Positions 33,432 to 42,424 of a stretch of 64,000 bases of DNA are shown piece after piece; positions within the stretch are counted from its first letter, which is position 1; each line of letters begins with the position of its first letter. The DNA comes from Hallerella sp964397425 (GTDB taxonomy: Bacteria > Fibrobacterota > Fibrobacteria > Fibrobacterales > Fibrobacteraceae): NCBI GenBank assembly GCA_964397425.1, contig CAYNID010000007.1, positions 1 to 64,000 of the forward strand, read 5' to 3'. The position numbers were made by a program, and so were the translations under genes. Below the pieces are notes generated by a model. The model saw nothing but the letters and a program-made list of their open reading frames with translations, did no database searches and was not told the origin of the DNA.

Positions 33432-35290
33432 ACGGTAGACTCTCTCCGGAAGGCGCTCTGCTCATTCTCGTTTCCGCCATTGTTTCGCTGGGATTTGCGT
33501 CGTCAGCCTGGATTTTGGCAGCAGTCGCGTTATTCTTCTGCCTGTTGATTTATCGCCGTCTCCGAATGGGAAAAATTCCCGTTTTGCGCCGGGTTTGGCT
33601 GTACGCGGGAATCGTTCCGTTTGCCATTTGGTTTGCGGCGTATCCGAATCCGCCTGGTGGATTCTCTCCGCTTTTCTTTTGCATTCCGGCGTGGTATCTT
33701 TTGTATTTGGCCCTTGTGGAGTGGCGAAGTGTTGGCCGCGGAGGGAAAGAAGTCTTTGTCCTTTTCGATGCGTTGGCCGCCGTTTTGCTGGGAACCTTTG
33801 AATGGAGCGTTTCCGGCCTTTTGGCGGGAGTTGTCGCCTTTGCTGCGTTTCTGTTTGAAATCCGTCCCCGGAAGAAGATAAAAAGCGGCTTGCTTTTTTG
33901 GCTTGCGTCTCTTTTGCTCACGTTGCTCGCTTTGGGTGGAATCTGGCAGATGCTGCAATCGGCCCGCGCGTCGTGGGGAAAATCGGCCCGCAGCATGGCG
34001 TGGCGGCAAATGGGATTTTCGACTGTGGGGGAACTCGGCTCTTTTGCTGAAAATTATTCAGGCAGCCAAGAAGGGGCTGTCGTTTTCCGGATATATTCTC
34101 CCCGGCGGCCTGTTTATTTTAAAGGAATTTCTTATGGACGGTATTTGCCGGGGAAAGGCCTTTGGAAAAAATGGGACGTATCCAAACAGTTGCAAACGGG
34201 TCCGTTTGTCGGCAATTACGGTGGCTTTGAATCGGGGATTCCGGTGGCGGATTCAAATCCGGTCTGGGTGCGCTCGAGCTTGGTCTTGCGAAATGTCCTT
34301 TTTGCGCCGCCGGGGGCTGCTGGGGTCGCCGTCAAGGAATTCGACTCGATTCCTTATTTTGCCGGGGACTTTTTTTCCGTTGAAGGGAATATGCCCGGGG
34401 ACTGGTATTATTGGGACGGTGTCCGCGCCCGGGATTTGGCTGTTCAAGACACCCTTTGGACGGCTTACCCCAAAAATTTAGAAGCCTTTTTGGATTCCGC
34501 CGTTGTGGCGATGGCCCTTGATGATTCTCCCGATTCCCTCTTCGGAAATTTGCAGAAAATGAAGGCTTATTTTCAAAAGAATTATTCCTATTCGCTTCGG
34601 GTTCCTTTATCGGGAAGTGAAGATCCGTTGCGGACTTTTGTCCGTATACGCTCGGGGTTTTGTGAATATTTCGCCTCTTTCGGCACGTTATTGCTTCGCC
34701 GCTTAGGAGTCCAGGCCCGTTATACGACCGGATTTGCTTACCCGGAAAAAATGGATGACTACTGGATTTTCCGCCGGCGAAACGCGCACGCCTGGATAGA
34801 ATTTCGGGATGCGGACGGCTACTGGAATGTTTTTGATCCAACGCCGGTATCGGTCCGCGCCCTGGGGAAAGAGCTCTCTTTTTTCGGGATGTGGTGGGAA
34901 CGCATCCGTGGAAATGGCGCCCTGTTTTGGCACCGATTGACCGAGGGGTCGTGGCGCGAGTCGGTAGACGCTTTTGGAACTTGGACGGGAAATTTTGTCC
35001 GCACCCGACTCTTTTGGGTGATTTTGGGACTGTCGATTTCAGGAGGAATTCTGGGGTGGGCTGTCCGCAACATTTTACGCCGCCGAAAAAATTTCTCCGC
35101 TTCGGAACAGGTTCTCCGGTGGCAGCTTCTGCTCTTCCGGGCAGAAAAGAGTCTGGCATCCCAAGGATTTGTTCGGAAGCCGGGGGAAACGGTGAACGCC
35201 TTCTTTGCCCGGATACCGAAAAATGCGAAAACGGAAAAAGCCTTGAATTGGCTTTTGTCTTACAATTCCGGGAGATGGAAAAAACTTTGA
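33428..35290 (+). CDS. Membrane-anchored transglutaminase-like protein (TgpA type)
   Basis: 620 residues. Five or six N-terminal membrane helices (to about 185) precede a periplasmic region with the transglutaminase core. The triad is C412 in SGFCEYFASFGTLLLRR, H454 in RRNAHAWIEF and D470 in NVFDPTP. A last membrane helix lies at about 525-545, with a cytoplasmic DUF4129-like tail. It ends the moxR-DUF58-transglutaminase unit. In Pseudomonas the TgpA homologue is essential, but its substrate is unknown. The start is a GTG inside the DUF58 stop overlap. Confidence 0.88.
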   Translation: MNGRLSPEGALLILVSAIVSLGFASSAWILAAVALFFCLLIYRRLRMGKIPVLRRVWLYAGIVPFAIWFAAYPNPPGGFSPLFFCIPAWYLLYLALVEWRSVGRGGKEVFVLFDALAAVLLGTFEWSVSGLLAGVVAFAAFLFEIRPRKKIKSGLLFWLASLLLTLLALGGIWQMLQSARASWGKSARSMAWRQMGFSTVGELGSFAENYSGSQEGAVVFRIYSPRRPVYFKGISYGRYLPGKGLWKKWDVSKQLQTGPFVGNYGGFESGIPVADSNPVWVRSSLVLRNVLFAPPGAAGVAVKEFDSIPYFAGDFFSVEGNMPGDWYYWDGVRARDLAVQDTLWTAYPKNLEAFLDSAVVAMALDDSPDSLFGNLQKMKAYFQKNYSYSLRVPLSGSEDPLRTFVRIRSGFCEYFASFGTLLLRRLGVQARYTTGFAYPEKMDDYWIFRRRNAHAWIEFRDADGYWNVFDPTPVSVRALGKELSFFGMWWERIRGNGALFWHRLTEGSWRESVDAFGTWTGNFVRTRLFWVILGLSISGGILGWAVRNILRRRKNFSASEQVLRWQLLLFRAEKSLASQGFVRKPGETVNAFFARIPKNAKTEKALNWLLSYNSGRWKKL

Positions 35291-35294
35291 TTTT

Positions 35295-35302
35295 TATATT
35301 TG
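35295..35302 (+). promoter_or_regulatory. TAnnTTTG promoter element of the Wza-like gene
   Basis: TATATTTG lies 30 nt before the ATG at 35333, only 4 nt after the previous stop. It predicts transcription from about 35306 and so a separate transcript for the export lipoprotein, with AAGAGG as ribosome-binding site. Confidence 0.55.
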
Positions 35303-35332
35303 GAAAAATTTTAGTAGAAGAGGTTTTCCTTT

Positions 35333-36478
35333 ATGAAATTTTGGCTTTCGGGCTGTTTCGTCATGTCGGCTTTGATTCTTTCGGGCTGTTTCGCCGCTCC
35401 GGGAATGGTTTTTGACGAATCGGCGGACGAAAACGGCACAATTGATACGCTTGCCGATTTTCAGGGGGCGAAAGTGCATTTGCAGAGCATCAACGCCTAT
35501 ACGCTTTCTCAATTTGTTGAAAATAACGATTCAACGGCGCAGGTCGCCTCTTTGCCGCAAGAGCTCATTTCTTACAAGCAAGAAGCCTATCGCCTTGGAC
35601 CGTTTGATATCGTCCAAGTTGTCATTTGGGAACATCCGGAATTGACGAGCCCGTTGGGCTCTTACCGCAGCGACAATGCGACAGGCCAGCTTATCAGCGA
35701 ATCGGGCCTCATGTTCTATCCTTATGTCGGAGAAATCAACGTCCTCGGCAAAACCATTTCGGAACTCCGCCAGGAAATTGTTCAGAATCTTTCCAAGATC
35801 CTGAACAATCCGCAAATCGATGTGCGCCTTTTGCAAAGCCAGCGCCTCAAAGTTTATGTCCAGGGAGCCGTGGAAAAGCCCGGTGTCGTTTCGCTTAGCG
35901 ATGTTCCCATCACGTTCCTCGAAGCGGTCAACCGCTGCGGAGGGGCGACTTCGGCGGCGAACTTGTCCAGCGTGGAATTTACGCGTGATGGCAAAATGCA
36001 CAAAATCGACATGCTGGCGCCTTATGCCGCGGGGGTTGGACCGGGCGACATCATTCTCAAAGATGGAGACGTCATCCGCATTCCGGAAGCTTCCGAGGCG
36101 AAGGCCTATCTGATGGGCGAAGTCAGGAATCAGCAGGCGCTCTCGTTCAAGAACGGCAAGCTTTCCCTTTCCGAAGCCTTGGCGAATGGCGGCGGAATTC
36201 TCGCGGAGTCTGCCGAGGCGGAAAATATTTACGTCTTCCGTTCGGAATCGGCCAATTCAATCAACGTTTATCATTTGAACGCCGGCAATCCGATGGCGTT
36301 AGTCTTCGGCGATCAATTCGCGCTGCGTCCGGGTGACATTGTCTTTGTGGATGCGACAGGCCTTGCCCGCTGGAACCGCGTCATCAAGATGGTCCTCCCC
36401 ACGGCGCAATTCATCTACTACGGCTCGCAATCGGTCCATATGATCCATACGGCAAAGGATGATATCGTAAATTGGTAA
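35333..36478 (+). CDS. Wza-like polysaccharide export lipoprotein
   Basis: 381 residues. Signal peptide with lipobox LSGC (Cys19). A Poly_export domain (about 82-175, LGPFDIVQVVIWEHPELT) is followed by two SLBB-type repeats (about 180-265, starting VYVQGAVEKPGVV, and about 268-350). The C terminus would form the outer-membrane helix of a Wza octamer. No Wzc tyrosine kinase, Wzb phosphatase or glycosyltransferase is nearby, so it is an orphan, or it serves an exporter encoded elsewhere. Downstream genes are small envelope proteins and a lytic transglycosylase. Confidence 0.88.
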   Translation: MKFWLSGCFVMSALILSGCFAAPGMVFDESADENGTIDTLADFQGAKVHLQSINAYTLSQFVENNDSTAQVASLPQELISYKQEAYRLGPFDIVQVVIWEHPELTSPLGSYRSDNATGQLISESGLMFYPYVGEINVLGKTISELRQEIVQNLSKILNNPQIDVRLLQSQRLKVYVQGAVEKPGVVSLSDVPITFLEAVNRCGGATSAANLSSVEFTRDGKMHKIDMLAPYAAGVGPGDIILKDGDVIRIPEASEAKAYLMGEVRNQQALSFKNGKLSLSEALANGGGILAESAEAENIYVFRSESANSINVYHLNAGNPMALVFGDQFALRPGDIVFVDATGLARWNRVIKMVLPTAQFIYYGSQSVHMIHTAKDDIVNW

Positions 36479-36585
36479 TGGCGGCATGAAATTCTCCATC
36501 GGAGCGCTTTGAACGTTAATCCGGTGAATGTGAAATATTTTGTTGCCCTACTTGTTTTTTTCAAGTCGATGTGTATATTTTCGCT

Positions 36586-36747
36586 ATGAGTGCAAAACAC
36601 GCAAACAATCCGGAACGCCCTTTTTGGAGTCGTAAGAATCAAAGGGCTTACCGGTTTAACCGCGTATTGATTTACGCGACGATGTTTCTTTCCCTTTTGG
36701 CGGCGGGAATCATTTGGTTTGGCGTGAACGGCGCACTCGGCAAATAA
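36586..36747 (+). CDS. Small membrane protein (53 residues)
   Basis: A basic N terminus (MSAKHANNPERPFWSRKNQR) precedes one membrane helix (VLIYATMFLSLLAAGIIWFG) and a short tail. No Shine-Dalgarno sequence is present; TATATTTT ends 4 nt before the ATG, the same leaderless arrangement as several longer genes. It lies 18 nt before the acidic 76-residue gene and 250 nt before the lytic transglycosylase. The promoter match and the sensible topology make it likely to be real. Function unknown. Confidence 0.6.
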   Translation: MSAKHANNPERPFWSRKNQRAYRFNRVLIYATMFLSLLAAGIIWFGVNGALGK

Positions 36748-36764
36748 AAACGAGGTGCATTTCC

Positions 36765-36995
36765 ATGAATATTAAAAACTTGGACAATTCCGAAGCGATG
36801 GAAACCCTGTATTGCGGACGTCGCCCCAAGAACGACAGCATAGAACCGTCGGTTCCGCTTTCTAATGATGAGGAAGACGAGGAAGAAGAAGAGGAAGAAG
36901 AAGATTTGGACGAAGAAGTCAACTTTGACAAGCCGACTTTCAAACGGGACCAAATTTGGAACGATTACGCGGAAGATTTGGACTACGACCAGTGA
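36765..36995 (+). CDS. Small highly acidic protein (76 residues)
   Basis: Begins at the ATG at 36765 (GAGG 9 nt upstream). The centre is a run of about 18 mostly Glu/Asp residues (DEEDEEEEEEEEDLDEE), followed by a conserved-looking tail FKRDQIWNDYAEDLDYDQ. There is no signal peptide and no membrane segment. Its stop overlaps the start of the lytic transglycosylase (TGATG). Acidic proteins of this size sometimes bind nucleic-acid-binding proteins or ribosome-associated factors, but nothing here shows that. Confidence 0.6.
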   Translation: MNIKNLDNSEAMETLYCGRRPKNDSIEPSVPLSNDEEDEEEEEEEEDLDEEVNFDKPTFKRDQIWNDYAEDLDYDQ

Positions 36996-38911
36996 TGGCA
37001 TCCCTGAAGAGGGTTGCCCTCTTCCTTTTTTCGGGGTCGCTTCTCTGCCTTCTTTTTTCCTGTGCCGCTTCAAATAGCGCGGTCTATACGCCGGAAGCCG
37101 AAGAATCCTTTTTATCCCGCGCCTTGAGCGATTGGGTTTCTCCCGAAGAAGAGCAGCGGGAATCGTGGCAGCAATACCAGTTCGCTCTCCAGGCCATGGA
37201 AGAGGGCGATTATCTTGTGGCCAGACATCATTTGGATTTGTCTCTGAAAAAATTGGTGGAGGAACGTTACGACCCGGTGTATTCCGAATTGGCGCGTCCG
37301 CAGGATTCCCTTTACCGCAAGGACATGCCGATAAGGATTATCGCCGCTTTGGATGAAGTTTATTCGGGGATTTTGGAAATGGGCGAGGACGCGTCGGCGT
37401 ACATTCGCTACGATTTTGATGATGAGGGCCTTGAAAATTTGGATGAGCCGCCGCTTGACAGCGCGGAACGTGAAGAAATCGGCAATTTTTTGGACACGCT
37501 GAATTTAGCGGAATTTACGTTGCCCGTGGAGTTCAACGAACGCGTTTTACAAGAAATTCAATACATGTCAACGCGGGCGCGTGCGTTTACCGAGGCCTCC
37601 CTGTCGCGGAAAACGGCGTTTGAAGACATGATCTTCGCCAAAATCGATTCCATGGAGATGCCCCGGGACCTGATATTCCTCGCTCTGGTGGAATCCGGTT
37701 ACAAAATCAAGGCTTACAGCCGGGCGAAAGCGGCGGGCATTTGGCAGTTCATCCCCTCGACAGGAAAACGTTACGGGCTTTACCAGGATTACTGGCTGGA
37801 TTTACGGCGCAATCCGGAGCTGTCGACGACGGCCGCGCTGCGCTATTTGAAACGCCTGCACGGTGAATTCGGAGATTGGCTTTTGGCCATGGCCGCATAC
37901 AATTGCGGTGAAGGCTGCGTCCGCAAGCGCATCCGCGAAGTGCGGGAAGATTCCCTCCGGGATTCGAGCCTCGCCGTGACCTATTGGGATTTGAAACTCC
38001 CCAAAGAGACGATGCATTATGTTCCGCGTATTTTGGCCGCGATGACTATTGGGCATTATCCGGAGCATTACGGCATGGCCGTCGAAAAAAAGGAACGCAC
38101 TCCGTTTGACACGGTGACAGTCGTCGAGTTCATGCCCTTGGATAAAGTGGCGGAAGCTTCTGGCGTGGATACGAAAACGATTCAGGAATTGAATCTTGAA
38201 CTCAACCGTTGGTGCACGCCGCCCAAGGAATCCGGCTATGTGCTGCGCATTCCCGAAGGTTCCCGCGATTCGTTCCTCGTCGCTTACGCCAAAATGGACA
38301 AAAGTAAATTTTCCCGTTGGCAGTACCACAAAGTGAAAGCGGGGGAAAATCTGGGAAAAATCGCGCGTCGTTATGGCGTTTCGGTAAAAGATATCCAGTC
38401 GGCGAATCATTTGAAAGGAACGCGTATCCGGCAGGGGCAAACGCTGATGATTCCGCTCCCGGCTGCCGCTTCTATCGACAAGGCGACAGCTTCGGGTAAA
38501 GCGAAAAAGGCGGGCGCGCGAAAATACAAGGTCAAGTCCGGAGACAATTTGAGTTCCATTTCTCGCAAATTCGGCGTGTCGACAGAAAATCTCAAAACGT
38601 GGAATGGAATTTCCGATGTGGGGAAAATCAAAGCGGGCGACATCCTCTTCGTTTCAAAACCATCCGATTTGCCCACTCCGAAGGAATCGGCGGCGAAAAC
38701 GGCGAAGAAATCCGTCAAAAAATCGGCGGTGCCCTCTTCCGCGTCGGAAAAAACGGAAGGATTTTCCTATACAGTTCAATCGGGCGAAGCCCTTTGGGAT
38801 ATTTCGCGAAAGTTTGGCGTGACCATCGAAGAGATTGTCGAATGGAACCATAAAAATTCGACAAAAGTCAAAGCGGGCGAAGTCTTGAAAATCAAAAAGC
38901 CGCGCGATTGA
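36995..38911 (+). CDS. mltD: Membrane-bound lytic murein transglycosylase with three LysM domains (MltD-like)
   Basis: 638 residues from the ATG at 36995. A signal peptide ends in LFSC, an off-consensus lipobox that may lipidate Cys23. An SLT domain (about 220-350) shows the catalytic glutamate in LALVESGYK and the words AAGIWQFIPSTGKRYGL and MAAYNCGEG. Three LysM modules follow (about 447-490, 511-555, 590-636), each starting with a VK(A/S)G(E/D)NL-like or VQSGEALW word. Lysine/alanine-rich linkers separate them. It cleaves glycan strands to 1,6-anhydro products in the periplasm. MltD of E. coli has two LysM modules, so three is slightly more than usual. Confidence 0.93.
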   Translation: MASLKRVALFLFSGSLLCLLFSCAASNSAVYTPEAEESFLSRALSDWVSPEEEQRESWQQYQFALQAMEEGDYLVARHHLDLSLKKLVEERYDPVYSELARPQDSLYRKDMPIRIIAALDEVYSGILEMGEDASAYIRYDFDDEGLENLDEPPLDSAEREEIGNFLDTLNLAEFTLPVEFNERVLQEIQYMSTRARAFTEASLSRKTAFEDMIFAKIDSMEMPRDLIFLALVESGYKIKAYSRAKAAGIWQFIPSTGKRYGLYQDYWLDLRRNPELSTTAALRYLKRLHGEFGDWLLAMAAYNCGEGCVRKRIREVREDSLRDSSLAVTYWDLKLPKETMHYVPRILAAMTIGHYPEHYGMAVEKKERTPFDTVTVVEFMPLDKVAEASGVDTKTIQELNLELNRWCTPPKESGYVLRIPEGSRDSFLVAYAKMDKSKFSRWQYHKVKAGENLGKIARRYGVSVKDIQSANHLKGTRIRQGQTLMIPLPAAASIDKATASGKAKKAGARKYKVKSGDNLSSISRKFGVSTENLKTWNGISDVGKIKAGDILFVSKPSDLPTPKESAAKTAKKSVKKSAVPSSASEKTEGFSYTVQSGEALWDISRKFGVTIEEIVEWNHKNSTKVKAGEVLKIKKPRD

Positions 38912-38944
38912 CGGGAATGTTTAATTTGATAAAAGGAGTCGTTC

Positions 38945-39505
38945 ATGGCGAATCATATTTTGTTTTTGATGGCTGATGGTTTTGAAGAATCCGAAGTCGT
39001 CGTGCCTTTTGATATTTTGCTCCGCGGACAGGTCCAGGTGTCCTTGGCCAGCATCTCGGGAAAGCTTCTGGTTTCGGGGGCGCATGGCTTGAACGTCGTT
39101 GCGGACATGCTGCTTTCCGAAGTGGACGTTTCCCTGTTTTCGGGCGTTTTTGTCCCGGGGGGCTCCCGCGGGGTGGAAAATCTCCGGGAATCTGCGGCGG
39201 TTTTGAAACTGGTGCAGACCTTCCGCGATTCCGGAAAATGGGTGGCTGCCATTTGTGCCGGTCCGACTGTTTTGGCGGCTGCCGACATCTTGCAAGACAA
39301 AGAAGTGACCGGGTATCCTTCGACAGAAGGCGAACTGCAGGAAAAGTGCAAAGTTTATTCGAAGGACCGCGTCGTCGTCGACGGAAAAGTGGTGACGAGC
39401 CAGGGACCGGGAACGGCGGAGGAATTCGGTTTCCGGCTGCTTTCCTTGTTGGAAGGGAACCCGCGGATGGAAGAAGTCCGTCGGGGCATGATTTCGCGAG
39501 AATAA
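38945..39505 (+). CDS. DJ-1/PfpI-family protein (YajL/ThiJ type)
   Basis: 186 residues, a single DJ-1 domain. The nucleophile-elbow cysteine is C104 in AAICAGPTVLAAA, and the conserved acid is E15 in ADGFEESE. Family members act as glyoxalase-like, deglycase-proposed or redox chaperone proteins; the exact activity is debated. AAAGGAG precedes the ATG. It lies 33 nt after the lytic transglycosylase, so co-transcription is possible but not required. Confidence 0.9.
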   Translation: MANHILFLMADGFEESEVVVPFDILLRGQVQVSLASISGKLLVSGAHGLNVVADMLLSEVDVSLFSGVFVPGGSRGVENLRESAAVLKLVQTFRDSGKWVAAICAGPTVLAAADILQDKEVTGYPSTEGELQEKCKVYSKDRVVVDGKVVTSQGPGTAEEFGFRLLSLLEGNPRMEEVRRGMISRE

Positions 39506-39551
39506 AAAAATACAAATCATTTTAAAGAATAGATTTTATTAGATTTTGACC

Positions 39552-41132
39552 ATGAACTCCGATGTTTTTCTTTACGACACCACATTGCGTGATGGCAATC
39601 AAGATCGTAAAATCTCGTTGTCGCTGGGGGATAAGCTCCAAGCGGCGAAATTGTTGGACGCCTTCGGTTTTGATTACATCGAAGGCGGATGGCCCAATCC
39701 CAGTAACCCGGTGGATGTCGAATTTTTCAAGCAAATCGGAGACATGCATTTGTCCCATGCGAAAGTGGCCGCTTTTGGCAGCACCCGGCGGCCCAAGGTC
39801 TTGGCGGAAGACGATCCCCTGATGAAATCGCTTGTGGCGAGCAAGGCGCCCGTAATGACCATTTTTGGGAAAAGCTGGGATTTGCACGTGACAGAAGTCA
39901 TCCGCACGACTCTCGAAGAAAATCTCGACATGATAGAATCTTCTGTCCGTTTTCTGAAGGAAAATGCCGAAGAAGTCGTTTACGATGCGGAACATTTTTT
40001 CGACGGTTACAAGGCGAATCCGCAATATGCGCTGGATACTTTGAAAGCGGCGGAACTCGGCGGCGCGGACTTTATCGTTCTTTGCGACACGAACGGAGGG
40101 ACGATGCCGTGGGAACTCGAACAGATCATTCGGGTTGTCCAGGAAAAGGTTGCTGTGCCCTTGGGACTTCACGCGCACAATGACAGCGGTTTGGCTGTGG
40201 CGAATTCTTTGGTCGCCGCGCAATGCGGCATGTCGATGATTCAAGGCGTTTTGAACGGTTATGGCGAACGTTGTGGCAACGCCAATCTGACGACGATTGC
40301 CGCCAACTTGATTTTGAAGTTGGGCAAACATCCGTTTTGCGAAAAGAATCTGTCGGATTTGCGGAAGGTGAGCCTGGCTTACGACCAGATTGTCAACATT
40401 CCCAGCGACGTGAACGCTCCGTATGTCGGCGATGCGGCTTTCGCTCATAAAGGAGGCGCGCATATCGATGGGGTCATGAAAGTCTCCCGGAGCTTTGAAC
40501 ACATCAGTCCCCAGCTGGTGGGGAACAGTCGCGTATTTGTCGCCAGTGACCAGGCAGGCGGTTCCTTGGTTGTCGAAAAAGTCCGCGAACTGCTCCATGT
40601 GGACATTGACAAGAAGGATCCGAAAGTTCAAAAATTGTTGCTGTTGATCAAGGAACGGGAAAATGCCGGTTGGCATTTTGACAGCGCCGAAGCGAGCTTT
40701 GAAATGCTTGTTTATCAGACTCTCGGTCATTTCACATTGCCGTTTGCTGTCGAAAATTACCGATTGATCGAAGATCGCTCGCGCCAAGGGGTGAGCGTTT
40801 CGCAGGCTTCGGTCAAATTGCGGGTGAACGATGAAGTGAGTCTTCAAGTGGCAGAGGGCGACGGCCCCGTCAACGCGTTGGATGCCGCTCTCCGCAAAGC
40901 CCTTACACCTTATTTCCCCTATATGGCGAACGTCCGCATGGACGATTTCAAGGTGCGCGTTTTGGGCTCGAATGTCGGTTCCGACGCCCATGTGCGAGTC
41001 TGGTCCATGTTTGGCGATGAAAAGGACACGTGGCATGTGGCCGGTGTCTCTTCGAATATCATCGAAGCGTCTTGGTTCGCCATCATCGATGGATTGGCGT
41101 ATAAGATTTACAAAGAAACTCAAAACGGATGA
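39552..41132 (+). CDS. cimA: (R)-citramalate synthase
   Basis: 526 residues. HMGL-like TIM barrel with YDTTLRDGNQDRKISLSL near the N terminus, the metal site HAHNDSGLAVANS, and GYGERCGNANL, then a C-terminal LeuA-type allosteric domain. The barrel pattern and length match the CimA branch, which makes citramalate from pyruvate and acetyl-CoA for isoleucine synthesis, rather than LeuA. The ATG at 39552 follows TAGATTTT by 4 nt and lacks a Shine-Dalgarno sequence, so the transcript is probably leaderless. It overlaps hisD by 4 nt. Confidence 0.88.
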   Translation: MNSDVFLYDTTLRDGNQDRKISLSLGDKLQAAKLLDAFGFDYIEGGWPNPSNPVDVEFFKQIGDMHLSHAKVAAFGSTRRPKVLAEDDPLMKSLVASKAPVMTIFGKSWDLHVTEVIRTTLEENLDMIESSVRFLKENAEEVVYDAEHFFDGYKANPQYALDTLKAAELGGADFIVLCDTNGGTMPWELEQIIRVVQEKVAVPLGLHAHNDSGLAVANSLVAAQCGMSMIQGVLNGYGERCGNANLTTIAANLILKLGKHPFCEKNLSDLRKVSLAYDQIVNIPSDVNAPYVGDAAFAHKGGAHIDGVMKVSRSFEHISPQLVGNSRVFVASDQAGGSLVVEKVRELLHVDIDKKDPKVQKLLLLIKERENAGWHFDSAEASFEMLVYQTLGHFTLPFAVENYRLIEDRSRQGVSVSQASVKLRVNDEVSLQVAEGDGPVNALDAALRKALTPYFPYMANVRMDDFKVRVLGSNVGSDAHVRVWSMFGDEKDTWHVAGVSSNIIEASWFAIIDGLAYKIYKETQNG

Positions 41133-42424
41133 ATCCCATGAAAATCACCAAAGTCAAGCAAAACATGAAAGAAGTGGAGCGCCTTTGTTCCCGCGGAGTC
41201 GCACCTTCGGAAGAAATCCTCCAGACAGTCAAAAAAATTCTCGGAGACATTCGTACGGGAGGCCTTCCCAAAGCGATTGAATATGCGAAAATGTATGATG
41301 GTTTGAAAGGGAAGGATTTAGCCATCGATGAATACGAGCTTTCTCGTCAGGCGCGTCAGGTGCCGCAATCGCTCGCGAAAGCCATGCGCTGCGCCGTCCG
41401 GAATGTGGAAATTTTCCACAAGCGCGAAAAGAAGGATTTGCGCCGGTTCGCTTATCGAGGACGTTATGGTGAAATTTTGGGACAGCGGATGCGCCCGTTG
41501 CACCGGGTCGGACTTTATGTTCCCGGAGGAGCAGGCGTTTATCCGAGCACGGTCATGATGAACGTTGTTCCGGCCCTTGTCGCCGGAGTCGATGAAATCG
41601 TGGTGGTGACTCCTGCCAAAGGGGGAATTCATCCGACCGTCGCTTACATGCTTTTGGTTTTGGGCATTCGGGAAGTTTATCATATTGGAGGCGCCCAGGC
41701 GATTGGACTCTTGGCTTATGGGGCGAAGGGAATCGCTCCCGTTGATAAAATCGTGGGACCGGGAAATGTCTTTGCCGCAGTCGCCAAAAAGGAAGTCTTT
41801 GGAACAGTCGATATCGATATGATCGCAGGTCCGTCAGAAATTCTCGTTTTGGCGGATAAATCGTCCAATCCGGAATTTGTCGCCGCGGATTTGTTGAGTC
41901 AGGCAGAACACGGTTCGGGATTTGAAGCGGCGATTTGCATCACGGACAGCGTGGACGTCGCAAAGAAAATTTCAAATTGTGTCGAAGCGCAAGTGAAGGA
42001 TTCCCCGAAGCGTGAAATCCTGGAAAAAGCCCTCTCCAATTATGGAAGCATCCTGGTCGTTGACAATTGGGAAGAAGGTATCGCCCTGGCGAACCGCATC
42101 GCTCCGGAACACATTGAAATCATGACGGAAAATGCCGAAGAAATGTCTTCCAAGATTGTCAATGCGGGAGCCGTCTTTGTCGGACCGTGGTCTAGCGAAC
42201 CGATTGGGGATTATTTTGCAGGCCCGGATCATGTGCTGCCCACCAATGGAACCGCGCGTTTTTCAAGCCCTCTGGGCGTTTACGACTTTATGAAGCGCTC
42301 CAGCTATATTGAATATACGGAAAAGGCGCTCAAGAAAAATGGGGAAGCCATCGCCGAAATTGCCATGGCAGAAGGCTTCTACCATCACGCTCAAGCGGTT
42401 TTGAAACGGCTGAAAAGCGAATAG
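41129..42424 (+). CDS. hisD: Histidinol dehydrogenase
   Basis: 431 residues, or 428 if the ATG at 41138 is used. It oxidises L-histidinol to L-histidine with NAD+. Family signatures: YVPGGAGVYPSTVMMNVVPA, GGAQAIGLLAYG, and IAGPSEILVLAD, with zinc ligands in LLSQAEHGSG and GPDHVLPTNGTARF. Its start overlaps cimA (ATGA), which is unusual: hisD normally sits in a his cluster, while here hisHF lies 18 kb away. The 3' end overlaps the convergent methyltransferase gene by 34 nt. Confidence 0.95.
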   Translation: MNPMKITKVKQNMKEVERLCSRGVAPSEEILQTVKKILGDIRTGGLPKAIEYAKMYDGLKGKDLAIDEYELSRQARQVPQSLAKAMRCAVRNVEIFHKREKKDLRRFAYRGRYGEILGQRMRPLHRVGLYVPGGAGVYPSTVMMNVVPALVAGVDEIVVVTPAKGGIHPTVAYMLLVLGIREVYHIGGAQAIGLLAYGAKGIAPVDKIVGPGNVFAAVAKKEVFGTVDIDMIAGPSEILVLADKSSNPEFVAADLLSQAEHGSGFEAAICITDSVDVAKKISNCVEAQVKDSPKREILEKALSNYGSILVVDNWEEGIALANRIAPEHIEIMTENAEEMSSKIVNAGAVFVGPWSSEPIGDYFAGPDHVLPTNGTARFSSPLGVYDFMKRSSYIEYTEKALKKNGEAIAEIAMAEGFYHHAQAVLKRLKSE

